Below are positions 25,124-36,504 of a stretch of DNA of 64,000 bases, one piece after another; the stretch's first letter is position 1, and each line of letters opens with the position of its first letter. The notes below the pieces were generated by a model. That model had not been told where the DNA came from and made no database searches. It saw only the letters and a program-made list of their open reading frames with translations. Made by a program: the position numbers and the translations under genes. The stretch is from Cryptomeria japonica (taxonomy: Eukaryota > Streptophyta > Pinopsida > Cupressales > Cupressaceae). The stretch lies in contig NC_081406.1 of the NCBI RefSeq assembly GCF_030272615.1, forward strand, positions 215,133,497-215,197,496, in the 5' to 3' direction.

Positions 25124-25373
25124 TGTTGGAATCCAAGAACACTGAGAGGGGGGGTGAATCAGTGCTCTACCCATAATGATAGTTTTGAACTTATTTCTTA
25201 TTAACTGATTGACGGTAAATAAAATTAAAGTGCATAGAATAAATAACACATAAAGAGGCAACACCATAACACCAATATTTATACATGGAAAACCCTGCAA
25301 ATAGAAAAACCATAGTGGGGCTGATACCCACAATATCTATATACTTGATCAAGGTATACAAAGAAGAGGATTG
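25124..25373 (-). repeat. Element G LTR, first segment
   Basis: Begins TGTTGGAATCCAAG, then ACACTGAGAGGGGGGG, the reversed C-rich LTR end. It is interrupted by element E at 25373 and continues at 60575. This is the 3' LTR of a minus-strand copia element, since a PPT adjoins its other end at 61278. Confidence 0.8.
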
Positions 25374-26618
25374 TGTTAGACAGTTCAAATAACTAGAATA
25401 CAACTGAGGGAGGGGTGGGGGTGAATCAATTGTCACAAATTATCAGAACCTTAAGCATTTAAAACTTTAATATCGAAACCCAAAATATTAATACCGAAAT
25501 TCTTAAACCAAATACCAGAATAGAAATTAAACCAATTATGCATAAACAACGATCACATAATAAATACCATCCACATGGAACCAAGATTTATACGTGGAAA
25601 ACCTGGTAAAAGGAAAAACGGTAGTGGAAATCCTACCCACAGTTAGATAATACTTCTGCAATAAGTATGTGAATTACAATTGAGGGGCCTGCACTTGTAG
25701 GAAGGCCAACAACCTAGAGTGCACCTCTCATCACAAAAGGAGTCTCACTGAATACATAGAAATCCAGACTACAATCTAGAGAAGTGTTGAACTACAAAAA
25801 GATAGCATCTCCTATGCCTAAGTACACTTTCGATTAAGCTCAATACCAGAGTAATAAATCCTCTTACATAAACCCAATTTGATTTCCAATGATTGACCAA
25901 ATCCTCTGCTTGGATGATATTACATTATTCACACATTACAAATCCATTTGTCATTCCCATAACCATGACCATGATGATCTACAATGAGATTTTACATCAT
26001 ATATACAAACCCTCGACCATAAACAATCAAGTTGGCTACCAAACAATAAACCAATTATATAAATACAAAAAAATTCAGCCTTATACCAAACAAACAATAT
26101 TCAACACATAAGACATCCCAAAAACACATCGAGAGGTTCAATCCCTATGTTACATTAAACTGGTCCATAACCTAGACCAACCAGGACCCAATATAGGTCC
26201 ACACACTAAAGAAATGATCTCCATCCACCAAGTCTCGAACATGATTACCAAAAGCATCTTGAAACCATACCGGAAGCTACACCAACACCACTTATGAAAT
26301 TCATCAAAGATCTTCAACAAAAGCTCACCCAATGAAACCCTCAATAGAACTGCAAGCCAAGATTCCAAGAAAATAGAATAGCATCCAATCACCAGACCAA
26401 AATTAATTGACTAAATATGAACATGAGTATCATGAACAAGCCAATTCCATAACCAAATCATACCAGAGTCTACCGGATCATGCTAGATCCAAACCAACTA
26501 GAAACTACTTAACCTACCAGGACCAGAAGGGTGTCGATAAAGCATTTAAATAGCTAGTGTTGGCATCAATGACAAAACATCAATGCAACACATAATCAGT
26601 TCCACCAAATGGCCAACA
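25374..26618 (-). repeat. Element E 3' LTR
   Basis: Minus-strand start TGTTGGCCATTTGG at 26618, end ...TGTCTAACA complement at 25374. It is uninterrupted, which makes it the reference for the split 5' LTR. It also contains the undamaged versions of the D and F target sites (about 25941-25950 and 26292-26300). Confidence 0.92.
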
Positions 26619-26765
26619 ATCTCCCCCTTTGGCATTGATGGCAACACTAGATGTGAAAAATATCTAAGTACCAAGAAATGCTAAACAAGTCTCCCCTAGT
26701 AGAAGACAACCAACAATCTTCCCCTTTCTTTCTCACATCAATATCTCCCCCCCTTTGACATCAAT
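26619..26765 (-). other. Element E polypurine tract region
   Basis: Minus strand AAAGGGGGAGAT abuts the LTR (26619-26630). Further purine runs lie at about 26690-26700, 26714-26727 and 26746-26758. CTAGTGTTGGCATCAATG (26554-26571, in the LTR) and CATTGATGGCAACACTAG (26633-26650) form an 18-bp inverted repeat with one mismatch around this junction. Confidence 0.88.
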
Positions 26766-26916
26766 GCTAAAAATCTGACAAAAATATCAAACCAAAAACA
26801 TAAATCACTAAATCACAAAGCTGACTACTCCCTTTGAGCAGTAGCATCCCCACATCAGTGCTAGGATAAAAAGTATCTCTGATAATGTATATCAGACTGA
26901 TGCCAAGCTACATCAA

Positions 26917-27300
26917 TCAAGTCTCTACCAGAGGGGTAGAAACTCCCAATCTATCTCTTAGGTACTCAAATGATTCTTTAGGCAAAGGTTTAGTGAAGAT
27001 ATCTGCAATCTTGTCTTCAGTGTTCACATAAACTAGTTTAACTTCATTTGCTTCCACCTTTTCCTTCAAAAAGATGTACTTGATAGATATGTGCCTTGTC
27101 TTATAATCAAATACCAGATTCTTTGATATATCAATAGTAGTAGAGTTATCATAGTGAATAACTACCAGTCCATCACAATCCACCTTTATATACTTCAAAA
27201 TTTTCTTCATCCATAGAACTTGTGTATACTTAGTAGCAACAACAGCATACTCAGCTTTAGTAGTAGATAAAGAAGTTGGTGTTTTTTCTTGCTGATCCAT
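26917..27300 (-). pseudogene. Element E RNase H
   Basis: 127 codons with the copia RNase H end: SLSTTKAEYAVVATK (Glu), VIHYDNSTTIDISKN (Asp), YKTRHISIKYIFLKEKV and DIFTKPLPKESF. A frame change near 27290 separates it from the RT part, which ends with KKLVSW. In the family it degrades the RNA template. The catalytic positions look preserved. Confidence 0.92.
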
Positions 27301-28409
27301 GAAACCAACTTCTTTCCAAGAAAGAAAGCTCCAATAGAAGTACTTTTTTGGTCATCAGCATCTCCAACCCAATCAGCATCTGTATATGCACATAAAGTAA
27401 ATTTATCATCCTTAGGGTACCACAAACCATATTTTGATGTACCTTGCAAGTATCTAAAAATCCTTTTCATCGTACTCTCATGATTTTCTCTAGGATCACT
27501 CTGAAATCTTGATGTAATACAAACAACATTCATTATGTTAGGCCTAGTCTGAGTCAAATAAAGAATACCTCCAATCATAGATTTGTATCTTGTAGGATTT
27601 ACCGGTGCAGAAAAATCTTTTCTTGTCAATTTATCACTTGTAACCATATGAGTACTTACTGGTTTAGAATCTCCCATACCAAATTTCTTCAACAATTCCT
27701 TAGCATACTTAGTTTGATAGATGAATATATCTTTATCAGTCTGAGTAATCTACGAACCTAAGAAAAATTTGATCTCTCCAATCATAGACATTTCAAATTC
27801 TTTCTCCATATTCTTATACAATTCCATGCATAACATATCTTCACCTCCAAAAATAATGTCATCAACAAATACTTTAATAATCACTATATCATCATGAGTG
27901 ATTTTGTAATATAAATATCTATCAGCACTACCCTTAGTGAAACCAAGATTCAAAAGATATTTGTCCAACCTTGCATACCAAGCTCTAGGTGCTTGTTTCA
28001 ATCCATATAAAGATTTCCTTAACCTACAAACCGTGTTTGTATCATCTAATAGTGAAAAACCATCAGGTTTCTCAAAATAAACTTCCTCATCAAGATCACA
28101 ATTCATAAATGCACACTTAACATATATCTAATAAACCTTGTAGTTCTTATGAGCATCATAGGAAAAAAATAATCTCACAACTTTAATCCTATCTACAGGT
28201 GCAAAAGTTTCTCCATAATCAATTAATTCCGTCTAAGAATATCCTTTACAAACCAATCTAGCCTTATTCCTTACAGCTTGACCAACCTCATTCAATTTAT
28301 TCCTAAAAACCCATTTAGTTCCAATAACATTCTTGTTTTTAGGTCAGGGAACCAATTTCCATTTGTTATTTTTCTCAATCTGATCTAATTCTCCTTCCAT
28401 AGTTTTCAA
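27270..28409 (-). pseudogene. Element E reverse transcriptase
   Basis: One frame from about 28409 to 27270 with only stop-codon damage. Motifs: [12 protein letters not shown] and [11 protein letters not shown] near the N-terminus, ETFAPVDRIKVVRL, FEKPDGFSLL, CRLRKSLYGLKQAPRAWY, and the active site IKVFVDDIIFGG (catalytic Asp pair kept). Then follow MSMIGEIKFFLG, KYAKELLKKFGM, the YKSMIGGILYLTQTRPNI motif and AYTDADWVGD, the first Asp of RNase H. Typical Ty1/copia RT. Confidence 0.93.
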
Positions 28410-29764
28410 TCAATATTCATCTTTACATGCCTCAATTACTGATACCGGTTCAACTTGTGAAATTAAAAATATCTCATTACTTGTCAGTCTTCTTCTTATC
28501 ATTACTCCATTGTTCTCATCCCCGATGATCTGATCTTCTGAATGATTCAATCTCACATACCTAGGAGTCCTCTGAATCTCAGTTCCTCTTCCCCGTTCTT
28601 CAGTTACTATAGAATTTTCTAATACTACCAGAGTAACTGGTTCAACACTTTGTTTTGGTAAAGGTGCTACCGGTTTAGATATAATCATTTCCACCATCGG
28701 TTCCTTCTCATAAACTCTGATTTGACCTCTATTCAGCTCACCTACTTTGACATTAGCACTCTCCATAATTCTCTGCAATCTCTTTTTATAACATCTATAT
28801 TTTTTGCTTTCATTAGAATAACCAATAAATATGCCTTCATCACATCTAGGATCATATTTGCCAATGATATCATCTCTCCTAATATAAAATTTACTACCAA
28901 ATATTCTGAAATACTTAACTATAGGTGTATTGCCAAACCATAATCTATAAGGTGTCTTACCAGTTTCTAATTTTATATGTATTCTATTGAATGTATAAAC
29001 CATTGTTCTCACTGCTTCTCTCTAGTAGAAATGAGGTAGAATAGATTCCATCATCATTGTTCTAGCAACATCCAAGATAGTTTTGTTCTTCCTTTCCACA
29101 ATTCCATTCTGTTGAGGTGTCTGGGGTGCAGAAAATTGTCTCCTTATACCATGATTCTCACAAAAGTTATTAAACTCATCGGATGTGAATTCTCCACCAT
29201 GATCTGACCTCAAAAATTTAATCTTTAATCCTATCTCAGTTTCTACTTTAGCCTTAAATATCTTAAACTTTTCAAATGCCTCGAATTTTTCCTTTAGAAA
29301 AGTAACCCACATCATTCTAGAATAATCATCAATGATTAGCATGAAATATCCATCACTTTGAAAACTTTTAACTCTAGCAGGGCAACACAAATCAGTATGA
29401 ATAAAATCAATAACATCATTAAATTTATATAGTATACTCCTAAAATAGGTTTTGACTTGTTTCCCGATTTGACATTCTTTACATACTGAATTATAGGGCT
29501 TCATAATCTTAGGTATATCTCTAACTGCCTTAGTTGAATTGATCTTCACAATGCAATCAAAATTCATATGACACAACCTTTTATGCCATAGACAACTCTC
29601 ATCAATCTATGTAATCAAATATGTCTTCTCATCAAAATTCAAATGAAATATATTACCTTTTCTCTGTGTACCAGTTGCAATCTCAAAACTAGATCTGTTA
29701 ATGATTTTGCATTTTCCATCCTTGAACTATAATTGAAATCCCTTATCCACCAATTGTCCTACAC
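28410..29764 (-). pseudogene. Element E integrase
   Basis: The pre-integrase region (about 29764-29577) is in another frame. The core begins with the remains of the zinc finger (CKECQIGKQ) and has FIHTDLCCP (first Asp), FLRSDHGGEFTSDEF (second Asp) and PQQNGIVERKNKT (Glu), so the DDE triad is intact. The C-terminal copia GKxPxxxW region (TGKTPYRLWF) and FGSKFYIRRDD follow after a TAG at about 29022. The long variable tail reaches 28410. It would insert the cDNA. Confidence 0.92.
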
Positions 29765-30146
29765 TCAAATATTATGCCTTAAACCTTCAACATAATATAC
29801 ATTTTTAGTATTGTTCTTACCATTTAATGATATAGTTCCTTTTCCTTTATTCATACATGCTTTATCATCTCCAAATCTAACTAGACTGCCATCAAATTCT
29901 TGCAAAGATAAAAAATTCCCTTTATCTCCAGTCATATGATGTGAACAATCATTGTCAAATATCCATTCATCCTTGTCTTTAATTTTAGAAGCAAGTGCCT
30001 TCTTTTCAAGTGCATTCTCTTCTAGTGTCGGAGCATCTTCCTTGATAGCCAAGAACACCCATTCCTTCCCATTGACGAAACTACTAGCAGAGTCTTCTTC
30101 CGATTCATCATCAAGATCAGTAATGTCTTCCTCATCTGCTATGTAG
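29765..30146 (-). pseudogene. Element E protease region
   Basis: The motif WIFDNDCSHHMTG replaces the usual W-DSGCSHHMTG, so the DSG active site is lost. GNFLSLQEF, VRFGDDKACMNKGKGTI and VYYVEGLRHNI follow, the standard order in copia proteases. A 1-nt deletion at about 29775 breaks the frame after RHNI. Upstream residues (about 30146-30060) are the acidic Gag-protease linker. Confidence 0.88.
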
Positions 30147-30865
30147 CATGATTTGTCTTTGTTTTTCTTGTACTTATACTTGTTCTGATATCCAGGGTTA
30201 GGCTTAAAAGATCTTTTAAGTCTTTCTTAAAATCTTGAATTCCTTTCAGGACATCTAGATGCAAAATGACCAATCTTATTACATGCAAAACTTTTGAAAG
30301 GTGATTTTTCTTCATACTTACTTCCTATTGGTCCTTTAGGTACTCTTCTAGAAAATAGTGCTTCAAGTTTCTCAAATTCTTCATCTTCTCTCTTCATATC
30401 TTACAATTCCTTTGCATATAAAGCTTTCGAATCTTGCTTAATAGTTGATGATATAGATGCATGAAAAGCAGGTTCAGTTTTCACAGCTCCAAAAGGTCCA
30501 AATTCTTCAAGCTCAAAAGCAAATAATTTCCCAACCAAGGTATCTCTCTTGAGAGATGTATTAGCCATTGTTCTCAACTCATTAATAGCAGTAGCCTTCA
30601 TTTTTTAAGCTAGTGGTAGGGCTCTTAGGACTTTAAAAAATAATTTCATCTTCACTTAGAGTTCCACCACAACATTGAATTCCCATAACAACCTCATTTA
30701 CCCTTTCCATGAATGAAGTAATCCTTTCATCTTCTTCCATCTTCATGTTTTCATATCTCACCCGATAACCATCGAGTAAAGCAATCTTCACTATAAGGTC
30801 ACCTTCATTAAGAGTCTCCAACTTATCTAATATAGCCTTTCCAGATGATTTGTCAGTTAATGTAA
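30147..30865 (-). pseudogene. Element E gag, C-terminal part
   Basis: Resumes after the C insertion with ITLTDKSSGKAILDKLETL, then KIALLDGYRVRYENMKM, ITSFMERVNEV and LRTMANTSLKRDTLVGKL: the UBN2-type copia Gag core. An extra T in a T run near 30635 shifts the frame. The single zinc knuckle has lost its first Cys (SFACNKIGHFASRC, about 30255-30300). Confidence 0.88.
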
Positions 30866-31893
30866 TGTTGGTATTTTTTATATTTATGTTGTGATTGTCA
30901 TTGATGGACACACATTTGCATTGAGATCTCCTTTATATGTATGAGTTAGAGCACAATCAGTATTTGTTCCAACTAGTATGTTGTATTATAGTCTTTAGAC
31001 TATTGGTGTTTTTGCAGAATGTGTTTCCCGGTCTGAAGTGACATGTCAACTCCAAGTGGTTCGTGGATCTCAAGTGGTATGAGGGATCAAAGTGGCATAA
31101 CACATTTTTCTAGTCTTCACTTTGTTAAACCAGAAACCGGTATTTTCTATGAACTGGTAAAACTTTGTGATGAGTTACAATCCATCGATTGTTTGATGGT
31201 GCTGACACTTTTATGGTGCTTTTTGTGTTGTGTTACTAGAATATGTCTAGATGCATTGAACCTAGGAAATTGTATTGTAATCCTATTGGAACAACATGAA
31301 ATCAGATTCCTTTATAAGGACATCATGTCTAGGGTTTTAGGTTGTTGTTGTTGTTGTGGTCAATTTTGTTGCTAGGGTTTAAGGTGGTTGATGAGATAGA
31401 GAGAGTCTGAATGTGTGGAAGACTGAAGTAATGCTAGAAAGCATTAGGAATGAGCTATCAAGGATCTAACCGAGCAGTCTGTGCTATTAGCTAGATCAAA
31501 CACTTGTTGATTACTCACATCTTTGACAAGTATGTAGCCCTTAACTGGGTAGGCCCAAAAGCCTTTTGTAAATCCTCTAACAAGGTGGATCACATCTATG
31601 GATCTTAAATCCTCTAGCAAGGTAGTCTTTAATCAGACTTATCTCCTAACAGAGATTGAGATTCCTAACAGGATCTATTCTGGTAAAGAACATTGTAAGA
31701 CCTTAACTGGTCTGGTTCCTATTTTGTAGATAGTTACTTGTGAGTACCATCTCACCATGGTTTTTCCCATTTGGGTTTCCACATCACAATCTCTTGTGTT
31801 ATGGTGTTTGTGCTTATGTGGGTGAATAAATTATTTTCTTTTTGGTTGCATGTGTGCTAACCGGTTTGTCCCCCCCACTCTTAGTATTCATCA
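30866..31893 (+). repeat. Element C 5' LTR
   Basis: Starts TGTTGGTATTTTTTATA and ends CTCTTAGTATTCATCA, directly before the primer site. It is about 115 bp shorter than the 3' copy, mainly because a stretch near the end (37540-37620 in the other copy) is missing. Confidence 0.92.
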
Positions 31894-31908
31894 ATTGGTA
31901 TCAGAGCC
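31894..31908 (+). other. Element C primer binding site
   Basis: ATTGGTATCAGAGCC is a perfect complement of the 3' end of tRNA-iMet, directly after the LTR. It is the best-preserved primer site among A, C and D. Confidence 0.93.
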
Positions 31909-31943
31909 TACCTTTCTATAAGTTTAACCACTTGGAAAGAGAT

Positions 31944-33172
31944 ATGGGGGAATACACATTGAGGGAACTTACTCATCGGCTCACTCAGTCTAAGAAAGCC
32001 TATGATGAGCTTATGGTAAAATAAGAGGCCTCTCAAGAAAAAGGAGAGAACATGCTGAGAAACTAACGGAGCTATCTAAAAATAGTTCTTCTAATGAAGC
32101 GGAAATGGAAGCCCTAATTCAAGAAGTAGAAAAGTTGAATGAATCAAACTCCAACCTAAGAAAGGAGCTCAAAAGACTGACTATCTGAATGTGTCAAGAG
32201 CTTGAAATTCGGAGGAAGGCTAAAGATCTAGTGAAGGACAAAGATCATGAGATCTCCAAGTTGAAGCAAGAGATCAGTGCTCTAACTGCTCAACTCCATG
32301 CAAGCAAAGTGGAAAAGGAAGACATGCAAGGAGAACTGAACATAGCCATCTCTGAGAATGCAAACCTGATGGAGGAAAATGATGCTATTTCCAAAGAACT
32401 CTCTAAGTCAAAGAAAATATTTGCTAAGTTCAACAAGAGTACTGTTAAGCTAGAGCAAAAGCTTGAATCTGCCAAACCTGTCAAGAATACTGATGGACTT
32501 GGTTATTCTAGTCATGAGGAAGGTGAGACCTCTAGTACAAATGATGGAACATCAAAGAATCAACCAGCATCAAAGGTTAAAGGTAAGCAAAAGTTTAAAC
32601 CTATTTGCTTCAACTATCTTAAAGAAGGACATACTGCAAATGTGTGTAGGAGTAAGGCTTACAACAATTTTCCTTATTTCCTAAATGATAAGCCTAGATC
32701 CTATAGATTCAATGGTAACTGTTATGCATGCAACAAGTATGGGCATAGAGCATCTGAATGTAGGTCTGTTATGAACAACACTGGAAGATATCCACAAAGG
32801 ACTCAAGGAGCTGGTCCGGAATCCTTTCTGAACTGAAACCCCAACCAGTTTAATTCTTATAATCATCAGTCTGGTAACAGTGGCTATCAAGTGGCAACTA
32901 GATGGAGAGAAAATTGTATGGTCTATCATGGTCATGGTCACACTATTGCAACATATAGAAGGAAGAATGGAAATAGGAACAATGGACCTTGGAGAGCACC
33001 TAGATTGGTCTACTATCACTGCAACAAACTGGGTCACATTGCCAGATTCTGTAGATCAAGAAAGAACATATCTGATGATATACCAGTCACTCTAGAAGGA
33101 AACATTGATGTTGACACTATTCAAGTAGACATGAACAAAACTTGGAAGAAGAAACCAGTGGTGTTACATTGA
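31944..33172 (+). pseudogene. Element C ORF1: coiled-coil, CCHC zinc-knuckle protein
   Basis: ATG at 31944 (MGEYTLRELTHRLTQSKKAY). A frame change lies near 32045, then a single frame runs to 33172 with two TGA stops. The long coiled coil (about 32050-32460) leads into KLEQKLES ... DGLGYSSHEEGE, equivalent to the GLGFE block in A, D and F. Four knuckle positions follow: CFNYLKEGHTANVC (one Cys lost), CYACNKYGHRASEC, a third with two Cys lost near 32915-32960, and YYHCNKLGHIARFC (first Cys lost). It has no UBN2 capsid domain. RNA-binding role inferred from the knuckles. Confidence 0.82.
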
Positions 33173-33204
33173 TGTTATAGGAGAAGTTCCAGCCCTAAGA
33201 AAGG

Positions 33205-36204
33205 TTAGTAAAATGGAGATGTCCAAGCTCACTGGTTCAATGAGTGACTCACGAGGAATGACTGTTAATTCCATCAAGGATGAACTCGTGAAGTATGCAT
33301 GCATGGTAATTGGATACCGGACATTCTCAACTAGTAGAATTAACTCTGTATCTGTTGCAGCAGTAAATGCCGCTTACCAGATGATAGAGGAGGATGCATC
33401 ATTTGACCTATGCACCAGTATGCAGAGGCAACTCCTATTAAATTTGAAATCAATCAAGCAGGATAATGCATTGAAGTTCAAGTTTGGTCAGCTACTGGTC
33501 AAACTATTCTTTTATTTGCAAGGATACTTCCCAAGAGTGGGAGACATTCAGTGGTCTATGGACCAACCGGTAACCAAGCAGATCAAAGAAAGTCTACAAG
33601 CAATTGGAACTGGCTATCCTGATGTTCTGAATAGGTAATTTGATGAGTTTAGAGGAAAAATGAGCCAAAGGATGAGGATATCTAGTGACATAGTCAAGAA
33701 GTATGAAGATGATATCTTCTTTATCATCAATGTTGATCAATGCATAATGGAGACCCTTGAGCCTAGATAGGAAGAGGTGGAGCCTATGGGCTATGAGGTG
33801 ATGTACAATATGTTGGATGGGTATGCATCTACCCTAATTGCTTCTCCCCTAGATCCTAAGGCAAAGAGGATCAGAACCTATCTAGAAAGGGTTACACCGG
33901 TCGAGGAACCTTCTGTAAAGAAATGCAGTGCCTACAACATCAGCACCAGTTACAACAACAAGTCCTAAAGTGACCAAATGGTCACCAGCCAAGAAGAAAC
34001 CGGAAGCAGCACCAGCTAAAGTCTTTGAGAGGAAAAGACAGACAAGGAATACCTCACCGGACTCAGAAGAAACTATTTTTGAGGAAAAACCTAAGAAGAC
34101 AAGGAAAGCAAAGAAAAAGACAAAGAATGAACTGGCATCATCGACATTGGTAAATATTGACATCTCCTCCTACAAACCTTTGACACATTGTCAAAGAACC
34201 ATAAAAAATATTAGGAGAAAAATGTTGAATGATTTGATTGATTGTTTTGATGATTTCAATGATGATGAAAAAGAAGCTGTTGAAAATGAAATCATTAAAT
34301 ATTTATGTGCTAATGACTAGTTGCCCTCAAAAATTAGATCTAAGACACTGGATTCTTTGTATAAGTCCCTAGATAATAAATGACGCATTTCCATAGAAAG
34401 GGAATAGGAAATGAGGGAGAAAGTCTTTGCTCAATACTTTCCTGACCTGTCCAATTCAGAATTATTTGATGTCGTCAACCAAAATAAAGGACTCTTCTTC
34501 ACTAGAAGAAGAAGACTCTAGCTGCTAGAAGGAAGATTTGATGTTTTTGAAAAGGACACTCATTAGTATATAGCAACTGCTATCCAGACTCACAAAGCGT
34601 GTCTAGCCAACCGGCAAGCTGAAAGTGAACTAGTTATATCCAAACCGGATGAAGTATTTGATGATGAAGGAAACCTGGTTGTTGAACCGATCGACACTAT
34701 TGATGTCAATGCCCTGGACGTAGAAGATGTTACTCAGGAAACTCCAGCAGAAGCAATAGGACAGGAGAAGTAGGCAGAACAGGTAGATGAGCAAAAGGAA
34801 ACTAAGGACAAATAGGAGGAAGCAAAGAAGCAAGCGGAGAAGAAGAGAGAAAAAGAGGAGAAGAAGAAGGATGAAGAAGATAAGAAGAAGAAGGATGAAG
34901 AAGATAAAAAGAAGAAGGATGAAGAAGATAAGAAGGAGAAGAAGAAGAAAGATGAAGAGGAGTAGAAGAAGAAGGATGAAGAGGAGAAGAAGAAGAAAGA
35001 TGAAGAGGAGAAGAAGAAGAAGGATGAAGAGGAGAAAAAGAAGCAAGATGAAGAAGAGAAGAAAAGGAAAGAGGAGGATAAGAGAAAAGCGGATGAAGAG
35101 AAAAAGAAATAGGAAGATGCAAGAAAGAAGAAAGAAGAAGAGGATGAGAAGATGAGAAAGGAAGAAGAGAAGAGAAAGGAAGCAGAAAAGAAGAAGGAAG
35201 AGGAAGATAAGGAAGAGGAGAAGTGGAAGGAAGTGCTAAAGAAGAAGGCAGAGGAGGATAAGGAAGAGGAAAAGAGAAAAGAAGTGAAGAAGAAAGCAGA
35301 GGAGGACAAGAAAGTAGAAGTGGCAAAGAATACACAGATGGAGACTCCAAAGGCAACCGATAGTCTAGCCAAACCGGCTGACCTCACCAGTCCTATTGAC
35401 CTCCAGTCTGCAAGTGAAATAGAACTGCTACACAGCATTAAGATTGCTAAAGATCACTTTGAAGCAATAAGGAGGAAGAAGGAGGAAGATGTGATCCAAG
35501 CTGCGGTGGACACTCTTACTGGTTTGATATCTGGTACAAACCTTTCCCACATTGAATCATCACTAGCTAAAATTAAGCTCCTATGCACAATAGTGGATGA
35601 TCAGGTGCAGAGCCTAGAAGAGGGAGTAGAGGCAAATGTCAAGAAGGAGCATAAAAAATCTCTTAATTTAGCTCTAGTGAAGAAGTTGAATGAGCTTTGG
35701 TCTGAACTGCAAAAAGAACAAAAGGATATAAGGGACATTATGGATGAAGGGAATCTATTACTAAGCAAGATTTGCCAACCCCATTTGTTCTATGATGATG
35801 TGCTAACTCAGAAGCAAAAGCTTCAAACAGGATTATAGTCCTACATGAACACATTCAAGCCACCTTATGATTCCTTCACAGCTTATGGGCAAACCGTTCA
35901 CCGGTTTCACATCTAGTCAGCAATAATGGAGCAAGAGATCAGCACTTGGTCTAGAAATTTGCAGGAGCTACAACTGGTTCTACTCCCACGTCTGCAAATT
36001 CTTCAGAAGTGCTATCTAAATCAAGATGCCTTGATAGTGACATAGGAGATGAGAACAATTGATGCCATGGAAGAATAGGTCTCCCAAATGCAGACAGAGA
36101 AAGAAGTAGCCACCTCTCTACTTGAGTCATGGTCTTTGTCAATGAAACAATTCTTGCAAGACTTTAAATCTATTTTTGACAAGTATTATTCCTTATTGTC
36201 ATAA
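33205..36204 (+). pseudogene. Element C ORF2: N-terminally deleted, Lys/Glu-expanded
   Basis: Joins homology with A and D only from MSKLTG ... YACMVIGYR onward, so about 170 N-terminal codons are missing. Next come VNAAYQMIEED, LKFKFGQLLVKLFFYL and VEPMGYEVMYNMLDGYA. One frame change lies near 33930; frame 1 then continues to a TAA at 36202 with mostly TAG or TGA stops in it. Residues encoded at about 34790-35340 are almost only Lys, Glu and Asp, in an 8-residue repeat (KKKKDEED type). The C-terminal part (about 35400-36200) is helical and coiled-coil. Function unknown; no pol motif. Confidence 0.72.
34800..35335 (+). repeat. Polypurine 24-bp repeat inside element C ORF2
   Basis: Nearly pure GA sequence. 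The first half (about 34858-35060) is built from 24-bp units of four AAG codons followed by GAT GAA GAA GAT. It encodes the charged linker of ORF2. The long minus-strand ORF over it is a Ser/Phe/Leu shadow. Confidence 0.85.
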
Positions 36205-36504
36205 ACTTTTATTATTTTAGTATCAAATGAAAATAGGGTTGTTGAGTTGTACTTTGTCATTGTTGGCAAAGGGGGAGAAGTATTCTATTTGGGAGAAGTA
36301 TCTGATAATCAAAATTTTGATATATGCTCTGAATATCTCAATGTTTATGCTCTATATGCAAAATTGTTATACATTGTATTGTCAAAAGGATAGTGTATAT
36401 GCTTAGGGGGAGCAATTTTGCTAATGGCATGATTTTGTTGTAAAACGCTTAGATGTCAAAATTTTATTTTCCTAAGTGTTGCCATCAATGCCAAAGGGGG
36501 AGAT
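36205..36504 (+). other. Element C 3' untranslated region and PPT
   Basis: Purine runs AAAGGGGGAGAAG (about 36268) and TTAGGGGGAGCAA (about 36402) precede the functional PPT AAAGGGGGAGAT at 36493-36504. GTTGCCATCAATG (36478-36490) can pair with CATTGATGG (36538-36546) in the LTR, around the PPT. Confidence 0.87.

Noticed and set aside
34734-35438. One of the longer open frames of the window (234 codons, minus strand, Ser/Phe/Leu-rich, looks like a membrane protein)
   Set aside because: It is the exact antisense of the GA-rich Lys/Glu repeat of element C ORF2; its hydrophobic composition is a by-product of poly-TTC/CTT complement.
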